NCBI GenBank assembly: GCA_947498775.1
Contig: CANMLL010000016.1
Coordinates: forward strand, 89,249 to 153,248
DNA: 64,000 nucleotides
Direction: 5' to 3'
Origin: an uncultured Aquimarina sp.
GTDB lineage: Bacteria; Bacteroidota; Bacteroidia; Flavobacteriales; Flavobacteriaceae
A program made the translations under genes and the position numbers. Shown here piece by piece: positions 8,041-15,704 of this stretch. The notes beneath the pieces were generated by a model. The model saw only the letters and a list, made by a program, of their open reading frames with translations, ran no database searches and was not told the origin of the DNA. Numbering within the stretch: the stretch's first letter is position 1; each line of letters starts with the position of its first letter.

Positions 8041-8868
8041 ATGGCTAAAACTATTTTAATAACAGGAACTTCTTCAGGAATCGGTAAGGAAACAGTAAAA
8101 TATTTCTCTCAAAAAGGTTGGAACGTATGTGCCACCATGAGAAGTATAGAGAGAGAAAATGAATTGAATAGACTAACCAATGTTACATTGCTTAAAATGG
8201 ATGTTAATGATAATAATCAAGTACATCAAGCAATCCATGATGGTATAGAAAAGTATGGTAAAATAGATGCAATAGTGAACAATGCAGGATACACTACTTT
8301 GGGCATTTTCGAATCCGCAACGATGGATCAAATAGAACAACAATTCAATACAAATGTTTTTGGGATGTTTAGAACTATAAAAACCATACTACCACACTTT
8401 AGAGAAAATAGAGGAGGGGTTATTGTCAATGTATCCTCTTTGGGAGGAAGAATGACATTTCCGTTATATAGTTTATATCATGCTACCAAGTGGGCAGTTG
8501 AAGGTTTTTCAGAATCAATATCATATGAATTGGGTACTCTGGGAATAAAAATAAAACTGATAGAACCAGGTAGTGTGAAAACTGATTTTAACGGACGCTC
8601 AACAGTAGTTTTAGAAAGTGATATGAAAATGCACTATAGCGGTTATGAAGAAAAAGTATTAAAAAATTATGATGCCGCCTTACAATCAGGTAGCGGAGCA
8701 GAACCTATCGAAATTGCAAAAGCTATTTTCGAGGCTACAACAGATGGTACTAACCAATTAAGATACCCGTGCCCTAATAATGAAAATGTGAATACAATGT
8801 TGAAAATGAGGCAAGATATGCCATTTGAGGATTTTAAAGAAGCTATAAAATCTATGCTCGAAAATTAG
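8041..8868 (+). CDS. SDR family NAD(P)-dependent oxidoreductase
   Basis: A classical short-chain dehydrogenase of 275 residues. The cofactor motif TGTSSGIGKE is at the N terminus, NNAG follows at about residue 80, the catalytic Ser lies in VNVSSLGG, and the catalytic pair is Tyr/Lys in YSLYHATKW. It would oxidise or reduce an alcohol/ketone with NAD(P)H in the cytoplasm; the substrate is not indicated. ATG at 8041 was chosen over the in-frame TTG three codons upstream because MAKTILITG starts the family fold directly. No operon partner. Confidence 0.9.
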   Translation: MAKTILITGTSSGIGKETVKYFSQKGWNVCATMRSIERENELNRLTNVTLLKMDVNDNNQVHQAIHDGIEKYGKIDAIVNNAGYTTLGIFESATMDQIEQQFNTNVFGMFRTIKTILPHFRENRGGVIVNVSSLGGRMTFPLYSLYHATKWAVEGFSESISYELGTLGIKIKLIEPGSVKTDFNGRSTVVLESDMKMHYSGYEEKVLKNYDAALQSGSGAEPIEIAKAIFEATTDGTNQLRYPCPNNENVNTMLKMRQDMPFEDFKEAIKSMLEN

Positions 8869-8979
8869 AAACGGTGCATAATGCAATTTACAGCCCAGAA
8901 TTAAAAGTTCAAATGACTTCAATACCTTAATTTTATCTTACAAGAACCATTTAATAGTTTAGGAATATAAAAACGGGAT

Positions 8980-9399
8980 ATGAAAACACACACAAATCCA
9001 AAAGTCACAGCAAAATTTGAAGAATACCCGTTTCATATTAAAGAAAAGCTTACGAATCTTAGGCGTATTATACTAGAAACAGCACATAGTATACCCATTA
9101 TAGAAGAACTTGAAGAAACCTTAAAATGGGGCGAGCCAAGTTATCTTACAAAAAAAGGAAGTACCATTCGCATAGATTGGAAACCGCCGAAACCCAAGGA
9201 GTATGCCATGTATTTTCAATGCACCAGTAAGTTGGTGTCTACGTTTCAGGTCATTTACAGAGATACCTTTTGTTTCGAAGGGAATCGTGCCCTTATATTC
9301 GCTCTGGAAGACGAAATTCCAGAACAACAATTGAGCCATTGTATATCCATGGCATTAACCTATCATTTGATAAAGCATCTTCCGTTGTTGGGGGCATGA
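8980..9399 (+). CDS. DUF1801 domain-containing protein
   Basis: 139 residues. The order KLTNLRRIILETA - EELEETLKWGEPSYLTKKGSTIRIDWK - YAMYFQC is the pattern of DUF1801 (YdhG-like) proteins, which adopt a small alpha/beta fold of unknown biochemical role. The protein is soluble, without signal peptide. It stands 111 bases after the SDR gene and could be cotranscribed, though a separate promoter is equally likely. Confidence 0.8.
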   Translation: MKTHTNPKVTAKFEEYPFHIKEKLTNLRRIILETAHSIPIIEELEETLKWGEPSYLTKKGSTIRIDWKPPKPKEYAMYFQCTSKLVSTFQVIYRDTFCFEGNRALIFALEDEIPEQQLSHCISMALTYHLIKHLPLLGA

Positions 9400-9494
9400 C
9401 TATATATAAAACCTAGTTAAAATATGTTGGGTATGGATTTATTTGAGTATTCTTGATGTGGAAACTCCTAAGCCAGTGAAACAATTTGTAGTTA

Positions 9495-10700
9495 ATGAAG
9501 GATCAACCTATTCAACCAAAAAAAAGAATCGAATTATTAGATGTTTTTAGGGGATTTGCGGTATTGGGTGTTTTTGTGGTAAATATCGAGATCATGAACT
9601 GTGTGTTTATAAATCAAGATACTTTTAGTAAACAATGGACAGCCCCAATAGATATATTGTCAACACGGATTTTTCAATTGTTTTTTTATAGTAAGTTTTT
9701 TCCGATTTTTTCATTCTTATTTGGGTTGGGCATTAGTATGCAGGCTTTGAGTATGCTTCAGAAAGATACACTGAAATTTTCTTTTTTTGCCAGACGTATG
9801 CTGGTGTTATTTGTTTTTGGGGTATTGCATATATTATTGTTATGGTCTGGTGATGTTATTCATTTGTATGCGGTCCTAGGCTTATTGGTGACATTATTGA
9901 TCAAGAAATCCAATCGCCTGATACTTTGTTTATCAATGGTGTTTTTGGTTTTTCCATTTTATGAACAGCTAACGGGATATTCATTTGAATTGATCAATTA
10001 TCAACCTGATAACTATCTAAGTAACTACTCACCAGACATTATTGTTAATATCATACGAAATGGATCTTATATCGATGGGATTGGATTACGAACTATGGAG
10101 TATATGGCAAACATACCAATGTTATTTGTGTTTTTGGCTCCGGTAGCGCTGTCAATGTTTTTGCTAGGATTATATTTTGGTAAAAATAACTTTGTAATGA
10201 AAATAGATATTTTGGCAGATAGATTCAAGAGACCAGCTGTTATCATTGCGATAGTAACCAACCTGTATCGAATATTGTTTTTGTTTCTTTTGCCAGAATT
10301 TGAAATATACAACCACCCAATGGCAAGGCCCATATTTTTAAAACTCATGTTGTTATCTGATGTTGCTATGGGATTGTTTTATTTATGGTTGCTTACTTGG
10401 TTATGGCATCGTACTCAGGTGAGAAAATTATTAAGTCCTCTAAAATATGTTGGCAGGATGGCACTTACTAATTACATTATGCACAGTTTTATTGCGTTAA
10501 TTTTATTTTCTACGGTAGGCTTTTCGTTATATCAAACGATGAGTCCATCACAAACTTTATTTACAGCATTTGTTGTATTTGGTATTCAGATAATATATAG
10601 CAAAATCTGGCTTTCGTACTTTAAATTTGGTCCGCTAGAATGGATTTGGAGATGTTTTACCTATATGAAATTGCTTCCGATTAAAAAAATTAACCGCTAG
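9495..10700 (+). CDS. DUF418 (YeiB-like) integral membrane protein
   Basis: 401 residues with about ten hydrophobic segments. The N terminus RIELLDVFRGFAVLGVFVVNI is the hallmark of the YeiB/DUF418 family, and the C-terminal DUF418 block includes LKYVGRMALTNYIMHS. The function is unknown; relatives are loosely related to membrane acyltransferases. It converges on the RraA-like gene with a 27-base gap. Confidence 0.88.
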   Translation: MKDQPIQPKKRIELLDVFRGFAVLGVFVVNIEIMNCVFINQDTFSKQWTAPIDILSTRIFQLFFYSKFFPIFSFLFGLGISMQALSMLQKDTLKFSFFARRMLVLFVFGVLHILLLWSGDVIHLYAVLGLLVTLLIKKSNRLILCLSMVFLVFPFYEQLTGYSFELINYQPDNYLSNYSPDIIVNIIRNGSYIDGIGLRTMEYMANIPMLFVFLAPVALSMFLLGLYFGKNNFVMKIDILADRFKRPAVIIAIVTNLYRILFLFLLPEFEIYNHPMARPIFLKLMLLSDVAMGLFYLWLLTWLWHRTQVRKLLSPLKYVGRMALTNYIMHSFIALILFSTVGFSLYQTMSPSQTLFTAFVVFGIQIIYSKIWLSYFKFGPLEWIWRCFTYMKLLPIKKINR

Positions 10701-10727
10701 TAATGTTCGACTTTTTGATTTAAAATT

Positions 10728-11222
10728 TTAAGAACTGAGTAATTTCTTTTCGCTCACCAAAATACCATCTTCATCAACATACACATAGTTTCCAGGTGTA
10801 AATTCAATTTCGGCAAACTTTACGAGGATATCAAGTTCTCCAATATTACGTTTTTGGCTTTTAATAGGACAGGTGTTAATTGCTCTAATCCCTACATTCA
10901 TATCATTGATAATTCGACTATCTCGTATACAACCATATACGATAATTCCTTCCCAATTATTATCAATAGCTAGTTGCGCCAATTGATCACCAATTAAGGC
11001 ACATCGTAATGATCCCCCGCCATCAATCACCAAAACTTTACCGATTCCATCAGTTCCTAATTGCTGTCTAACAAACGAATTATCTTCAAAGAGTTTTATG
11101 GTGGTAATTTCACCCCAAAAAGCAACTTTTTTGCCAAAAGATTTAAAAATAGGGCTTGCACAGATAAGGTCGTTAGTATATTCGTCGGATAAATCGGCTG
11201 TTTGAAAGTTGGTCGTGTTCAT
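10728..11222 (-). CDS. RraA family protein (RNase E inhibitor-like / HMG-CHA aldolase-like)
   Basis: 164 residues, the normal size. The motif GDQLAQLAIDNNWEGIIVYGCIRDS holds the Arg-Asp pair of RraA-fold proteins, and VLVIDGGGSLRCALIGD the substrate loop. Members either bind RNase E or act as 4-hydroxy-4-methyl-2-oxoglutarate/oxaloacetate lyases; Arg118/Asp119-type residues (CIRDS) are compatible with the lyase chemistry. It is the last gene of a minus-strand run after glycerate kinase, a context more consistent with a metabolic role than RNase control, but this is not decisive. Confidence 0.82.
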   Translation of the reverse strand: MNTTNFQTADLSDEYTNDLICASPIFKSFGKKVAFWGEITTIKLFEDNSFVRQQLGTDGIGKVLVIDGGGSLRCALIGDQLAQLAIDNNWEGIIVYGCIRDSRIINDMNVGIRAINTCPIKSQKRNIGELDILVKFAEIEFTPGNYVYVDEDGILVSEKKLLSS

Positions 11223-11276
11223 GTGGTGAATAAATCAGAAATATTATGGTTACTAATAGTATTTAAACATACAAGT

Positions 11277-12401
11277 TTAGCTTGATAATCTATCCTGTAT
11301 CATTTGAAAAGCCAGCTGCTCTACTATACTTTTGGTATTGGTAAAGGCTTCTTTTTCTGTTGCACATGCAGATAGTACGGTCCTAAGATCTTGAATTCCC
11401 ATAGTCATAGTTTCTGATTCTGATAATTCTGAAGCTCCCGAGATTACATAAACCGGAATGTTCTTGGTTTTGGCTACCTGAGAAACTCCATGTATCACTT
11501 TACCGTTAAGTGTTTGCTGGTCAATTTTACCTTCTCCTGTAAAAATTAAGTCGGTATTTTTAAGAACTTCAGAAAATCGAGTGATCTCTAACATAGTCTT
11601 GATACCTGATTGAAGGCTTGCCTTTAAAAACACGATACTTCCGGCTCCTAGTCCTCCTGCAGCACCACCACCTGGTACTACAGAAATATCTTTGCGTAAC
11701 TGTTTTTTGATAAGGTTTGAAAAGTGAGATAATCCTTGATCCAATATTTCAATATCTTTAAAATTAGCTCCTTTTTGTGCTGCAAAAACATGCGATGCTC
11801 CTTGTTTTCCATAAAGTGGATTATCTACATCGCAAAGGGTGACAAATTTAATATGCTCTAATATTTCATTATTTTTTGGGAGAAGCATTGAAGCTATTTT
11901 TCCAAGATTTTCTCCGATAGGCTTAAGAACCATCTTATTTTTATCGAGAAATGTATAGCCCAAAGCGGCTGCCATTCCAATCCCTGCATCGCATGTCGCA
12001 GAACCGCCAATGGACAAATAGATTGTTTCTACTCCTCTTTTGACGGCATCCAGTATTAATTCTCCTGTTCCATACGTTGAGGTATGCATACAGTTTCGTT
12101 CTTCTGGAGTAAGAAGTACAAGTCCTGATGCTGAAGCCATTTCTATATAGGCAGCACTACTAGTTTTTTTATAATTGGCTTTGATTGGTCGAAACAAAGG
12201 GTCGTTTACAGTTAGGGTAATAGTTTCCATATCCAGATGTTGCTCTAGAACATCTAGTGAGCCATCACCTCCATCTGCTAATGGATGTGTAACAACCTCT
12301 ATATCAGGATCATATTTCTTTATTCCCAACGCAATGGACTCGCATAATTCTTTGGCACTTAGCGAACCCTTAAATTTGTCTGGAGCTACAAGGATTTTCA
12401 T
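11277..12401 (-). CDS. Glycerate kinase (GarK/GlxK type)
   Basis: 374 residues. The start MKILVAPDKFKGSLSA is the family N terminus; an in-frame start 15 codons upstream is possible but adds an unrelated tail, so the ATG at 12401 is chosen. Further signatures are HPLADGGDGS, YGTGELI, LSIGGSATCDAGIGMAAALGY and FTGEGKIDQQTLNGK. The enzyme phosphorylates glycerate with ATP to feed lower glycolysis. It is about 100 bases downstream of the DASS carboxylate transporter on the same strand, suggesting a glycerate/sugar-acid utilisation operon with the RraA-like gene. Confidence 0.93.
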   Translation of the reverse strand: MKILVAPDKFKGSLSAKELCESIALGIKKYDPDIEVVTHPLADGGDGSLDVLEQHLDMETITLTVNDPLFRPIKANYKKTSSAAYIEMASASGLVLLTPEERNCMHTSTYGTGELILDAVKRGVETIYLSIGGSATCDAGIGMAAALGYTFLDKNKMVLKPIGENLGKIASMLLPKNNEILEHIKFVTLCDVDNPLYGKQGASHVFAAQKGANFKDIEILDQGLSHFSNLIKKQLRKDISVVPGGGAAGGLGAGSIVFLKASLQSGIKTMLEITRFSEVLKNTDLIFTGEGKIDQQTLNGKVIHGVSQVAKTKNIPVYVISGASELSESETMTMGIQDLRTVLSACATEKEAFTNTKSIVEQLAFQMIQDRLSS

Positions 12402-12500
12402 CTGTATGTGTTTAGTGTTTTTTAATGATAAGATGTAATTGACCAATTAATTATGTGGACTGATAAAGCCTTTATAATTATGGTTCATTTCATTAAAATA

Positions 12501-13955
12501 TTATTTAAATACTTCTGGGAAACTTTCTAAATCTATTCCCCATGCCCAAGATAATATAAAGTAAATTAGTATTGTAGAAATGATTATAGAAATAATATTC
12601 ATCCAGAAGCCGGCTTTGATCATTTTGGGTATGGTAAGTAATCCCGAACCAAAAACCACAGCATTTGGAGGAGTAGCTACGGGCAACATAAATGCACAGG
12701 AAGCAGCAAGGGTTGCCGCTACCATTAAAAAATAAGGGTGTACATCTATTGAAAGTGCAAGGGCTGCCAAAATAGGCATCAGCATTGCTGCTGTAGCAAC
12801 ATTAGAGGTGATTTCGGTAAGAAAGTTAACCACAGCAATAATAGCCAGAATCATTAGTATTGCCGGAAAAGCTTCAAATAAGGTAAGTTGATTACCTATC
12901 CATTTTGCTAATCCTGATACTTTAAAACCTTCTGCCAGAGCAAGTCCACCCCCAAAAAGAACCAAAATACCCCAGGGAATAGTTTCTGCCATTTGCCAAT
13001 TAATGATTCCCAGTTTCTTTTTATCTCCCGAAGGAATTACAAAAAGCGAAATTGCACCTGCAATCGCGATTAATGTATCGTTAATCCCGGGAATAATATT
13101 TTTAAGAATAAGTGAACTAGTGATCCAACAGAATGCCACGACTACAAATACAATTAAAACAGCCTTTTCTTGGTAAGAAATTTTCCCAAGCTCTTTGAGT
13201 TGTGCAGCAATTGCTTTTTTTCCTCCCGGAATACCTTCTACCGATACCGGGAATACTACTTTGGTTAAATATAACCATCCTATAATTAACATCGTTATAG
13301 AGAAAGGAAGTCCGATAGACATCCATTGTGTAAACGAAATTGTTTGACCATATAAATCTTCTACAATACCCACAAAAATTATGTTGGTTGGAGTACCAAT
13401 GATAGTTGCGATTCCACCAACAGAACAACCATAAGCAATAGCAAGCATCAAAGATCTTCCCATACTTTTTTTAATAGTATCCTCTGCTTGTATTTGAGAA
13501 ATGACCGCTAATCCTATCGGTAACATCATCACAGCCGTCGCTGTATTTGATATCCACATACTCAAAAAAGCTGTAGCAATCATAAATCCAAGGATGACCT
13601 TATTCCAGTTACTTCCTATAGTATGAATAATATTAAGAGCAATTCGCTTATGAAGATTTGTTTTTTCTATAGCGACGGCCAAAATGAAACCTCCTAAAAA
13701 TAAGAAGATCATTTGATTAGCGAAAGCGGCCGATACTTCTTTTACCGGCATTATACCTGTTACCGGGAATAACACAAAAGGCAATAAGGCTGTAGCCGAA
13801 ATAGGAATTGCCTCTGTAATCCACCAAATAGCGATCCATGAAGCAATAGCCAAAGTGGCTACCCCTTCTCCAGATAATCCTTCACTTTTGAAAAAAAATA
13901 GGATAAGCAAAAAGGATATTGGACCTAAAAGAAGTCCGATTGATTTAGCTTTCAT
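12501..13955 (-). CDS. SLC13/DASS family sodium-coupled carboxylate transporter
   Basis: 484 residues with about a dozen hydrophobic segments. Both inverted-repeat substrate/sodium motifs of the DASS family are present: SNT at 136-138 (WISNTATAVMMLP) and SNV in TEITSNVATAAMLMP near 385; the second Thr is replaced by Val, a frequent variant. GTPTNIIFVG and PVATPPNAVVFGSG complete the binding loops. It would import dicarboxylates or related organic acids across the inner membrane. The WD40-protein gene ends six bases upstream, glycerate kinase follows downstream. Confidence 0.9.
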   Translation of the reverse strand: MKAKSIGLLLGPISFLLILFFFKSEGLSGEGVATLAIASWIAIWWITEAIPISATALLPFVLFPVTGIMPVKEVSAAFANQMIFLFLGGFILAVAIEKTNLHKRIALNIIHTIGSNWNKVILGFMIATAFLSMWISNTATAVMMLPIGLAVISQIQAEDTIKKSMGRSLMLAIAYGCSVGGIATIIGTPTNIIFVGIVEDLYGQTISFTQWMSIGLPFSITMLIIGWLYLTKVVFPVSVEGIPGGKKAIAAQLKELGKISYQEKAVLIVFVVVAFCWITSSLILKNIIPGINDTLIAIAGAISLFVIPSGDKKKLGIINWQMAETIPWGILVLFGGGLALAEGFKVSGLAKWIGNQLTLFEAFPAILMILAIIAVVNFLTEITSNVATAAMLMPILAALALSIDVHPYFLMVAATLAASCAFMLPVATPPNAVVFGSGLLTIPKMIKAGFWMNIISIIISTILIYFILSWAWGIDLESFPEVFK

Positions 13956-13961
13956 GTAATG

Positions 13962-15029
13962 TTAGTTTTTTAGGTCTTTGTTTTGCAAAACTGATTTTGT
14001 AAATTTAGTAGAAATATTTGGATCTGTTTCAAATAGGTATAATGATATTATCCCGCTACGCTCATGCGCAGAGACCATGAGCCTGCCATCTTTTGTGATA
14101 TCAAAATACTCTGTATTTACAGTAGGTAATGCTTCAACCTGTTTCCAGGTTTTGGTATCGTAAATTCTAATATCTCTATAAATCCCACCGGTAATTAACC
14201 ATTTCCCAGAAGGGTGAAAAATAGCAGCTTCTGATCGTGCAGGTTGGGGTAAGGCAGTGATTATTTCTCCCGTTGAAGCATTATGCACTTTTACTGTTTT
14301 ATCAAAAGATGCGGCAACGACCGTAGTTTCATCCGGTGAAAAACGTGCTGATTTATTTGGTTTTTTCATTAAAGGAAATTCTTTAAGTATGCTCCAATCT
14401 TTTGTGCTGTAAAGTCGTATGAAACCACCTTTTGTTCCATCTTTTAATATAAGATCTCCTCCAATTATAATTTTGCTGTCATCTTTTGAGAATTGTAAGG
14501 AGTTCACCACTTTACCGTTGTTAATAGTTTTGTTTTTTTTCCAATTATCTGTATTCCAAACAACTATTTTTCCACTTTCGGTTCCGGTAACTACCGTTTT
14601 ACCATCATTGGACCATGCCATACCATCTAAGGCAGCATCATGTTTTAGGATTTTAAATAGTTTGCCTGTAGGTGCTTCATAAATTCTAAGTTCGTAATCT
14701 TCATCTCCTGCTGCAACCCATTTTCCGTCGGGAGAAAAAGCTACACACTCTATTTCACTCATTTGTTTTGCTTTCCAAACAATTGTTCCATCTATAGTAT
14801 TCCATACCATAAGGTCATACCCAAATTTTGATCCGGTAACTATGTATTGTCCATCTTTAGAAAATTCGATTGCTTCTACCGATCTTAAGGTATTAGAAAG
14901 ATCTGCAGATCTGGACCATAATTTTTGCAATAATGGTTTGTCACTATTATAAATTTCAGAAAGTATTTCTGTTTGAGTTTGTTGTGCAATTATGGTGCTA
15001 AAAGAAAGGATAAATAATATGTTTTTCAT
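13962..15029 (-). CDS. Secreted WD40-repeat beta-propeller protein
   Basis: 355 residues with a signal peptide (MKNILFILSFSTIIA). The rest is made of about seven WD40 blades, visible as repeated units such as FSKDGQYIVTGSKFGYDLMVWNT, FSPDGKWVAAGDEDYELRIY, WSNDGKTVVTGTESGKIVVWNT and FSPDETTVVAASFDKTVKVHN. Such propellers act as protein or ligand binding scaffolds in the periplasm. It is six bases from the transporter gene, so probably in its operon. No enzymatic motif seen. Confidence 0.85.
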   Translation of the reverse strand: MKNILFILSFSTIIAQQTQTEILSEIYNSDKPLLQKLWSRSADLSNTLRSVEAIEFSKDGQYIVTGSKFGYDLMVWNTIDGTIVWKAKQMSEIECVAFSPDGKWVAAGDEDYELRIYEAPTGKLFKILKHDAALDGMAWSNDGKTVVTGTESGKIVVWNTDNWKKNKTINNGKVVNSLQFSKDDSKIIIGGDLILKDGTKGGFIRLYSTKDWSILKEFPLMKKPNKSARFSPDETTVVAASFDKTVKVHNASTGEIITALPQPARSEAAIFHPSGKWLITGGIYRDIRIYDTKTWKQVEALPTVNTEYFDITKDGRLMVSAHERSGIISLYLFETDPNISTKFTKSVLQNKDLKN

Positions 15030-15141
15030 ATGTCGATTTTTTTATTAAAAAAGCTGCCTTTGTAATAAAGACAGCTCGATGAACCAAATAAAATAATTGC
15101 TCAGATTACTTTAAAAGTATGGATTGTTGGCTCATAATCAT

Positions 15142-15405
15142 TTAAAAAACCCGTATTGGAATTTCTGCAGGGGCGGCCATTAGCTCTTCGAGTTCGTTAT
15201 CTAGTTTTAAAAGACTTAAAGAGGCACCAGCCATTTCTCCATCTGCAATATCAAAAATGGGTTTTCCTTTTGCCGTGGCATTTGCATCATCTGCAGCCGC
15301 TATCATGGCTTTCATTGAAGCGTAGTCGACGGGATTGAATGCAGCAACAGCGTATTGATCGCGTTGTGCTATTTTGAGCATGGGTTTTATACTTATAAGT
15401 GCCAT
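15142..15405 (-). pseudogene. Truncated class II (fructose-bisphosphate/tagatose-type) aldolase remnant
   Basis: An 87-codon frame. The first part, MALISIKPMLKIAQRDQYAV AAFN.., is the N terminus of class II aldolases (residues 1-40), but the chain then turns into a segment without family similarity (KPIFDIADGEMAGASLSLL..) and stops; the metal-binding histidines, the glycine-rich phosphate loops and about 200 residues are missing. Full-length relatives have about 280-350 residues. Most likely an internal deletion fused the 5' end to another frame. It lies between the WD40 gene and a TonB-dependent receptor, as if an aldolase once belonged to this sugar-acid locus. Confidence 0.55.
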
Positions 15406-15643
15406 TTTTATGTTTTGCTAATTATTTAAAATACTACGTGTAAGTTTATAGCAGTACGTAATAGAAGTTCGAAAAAATCTTATTTTATCAATTATTTAGG
15501 ATATCATTACTTTTTTTATCGAGGCAATAATGGATTGAGTAGTAAGAGGAAAACGATAGTTGAAGATTGCTGTAGCGACTTCTATTATTATATTTTTAGT
15601 ATTAAGATCAATTCTGGAGTTAATAGAGCTCTTTGGTAAAGCA
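15406..15643. other. Intergenic region between aldolase remnant and receptor gene
   Basis: AT-rich and without a recognisable reading frame. It may include decayed aldolase sequence, but no translated similarity could be recognised by eye. Confidence 0.3.
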
Positions 15644-15682
15644 AAACAGTTCTTTTCAGAAATGAAAAGAACTGTTTTTTTG
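15644..15682 (-). terminator. Intrinsic terminator after the TonB-dependent receptor gene
   Basis: AACAGTTCTTTTCA and TGAAAAGAACTGTT form a perfect 14-bp stem with a GAAA loop, 23 bases beyond the receptor stop codon on the minus strand. Confidence 0.85.
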
Positions 15683-15704
15683 ACTAAACAAATAAATTAT
15701 TAAA

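Noticed and set aside
12402..12446. Extended start of glycerate kinase
   Set aside because: Fifteen extra residues do not fit the family; MKILVAPDKFKGS is the known N terminus.
15156..15338. Plus-strand frame opposite the aldolase remnant
   Set aside because: Shadow; the minus strand shows recognisable aldolase N terminus.
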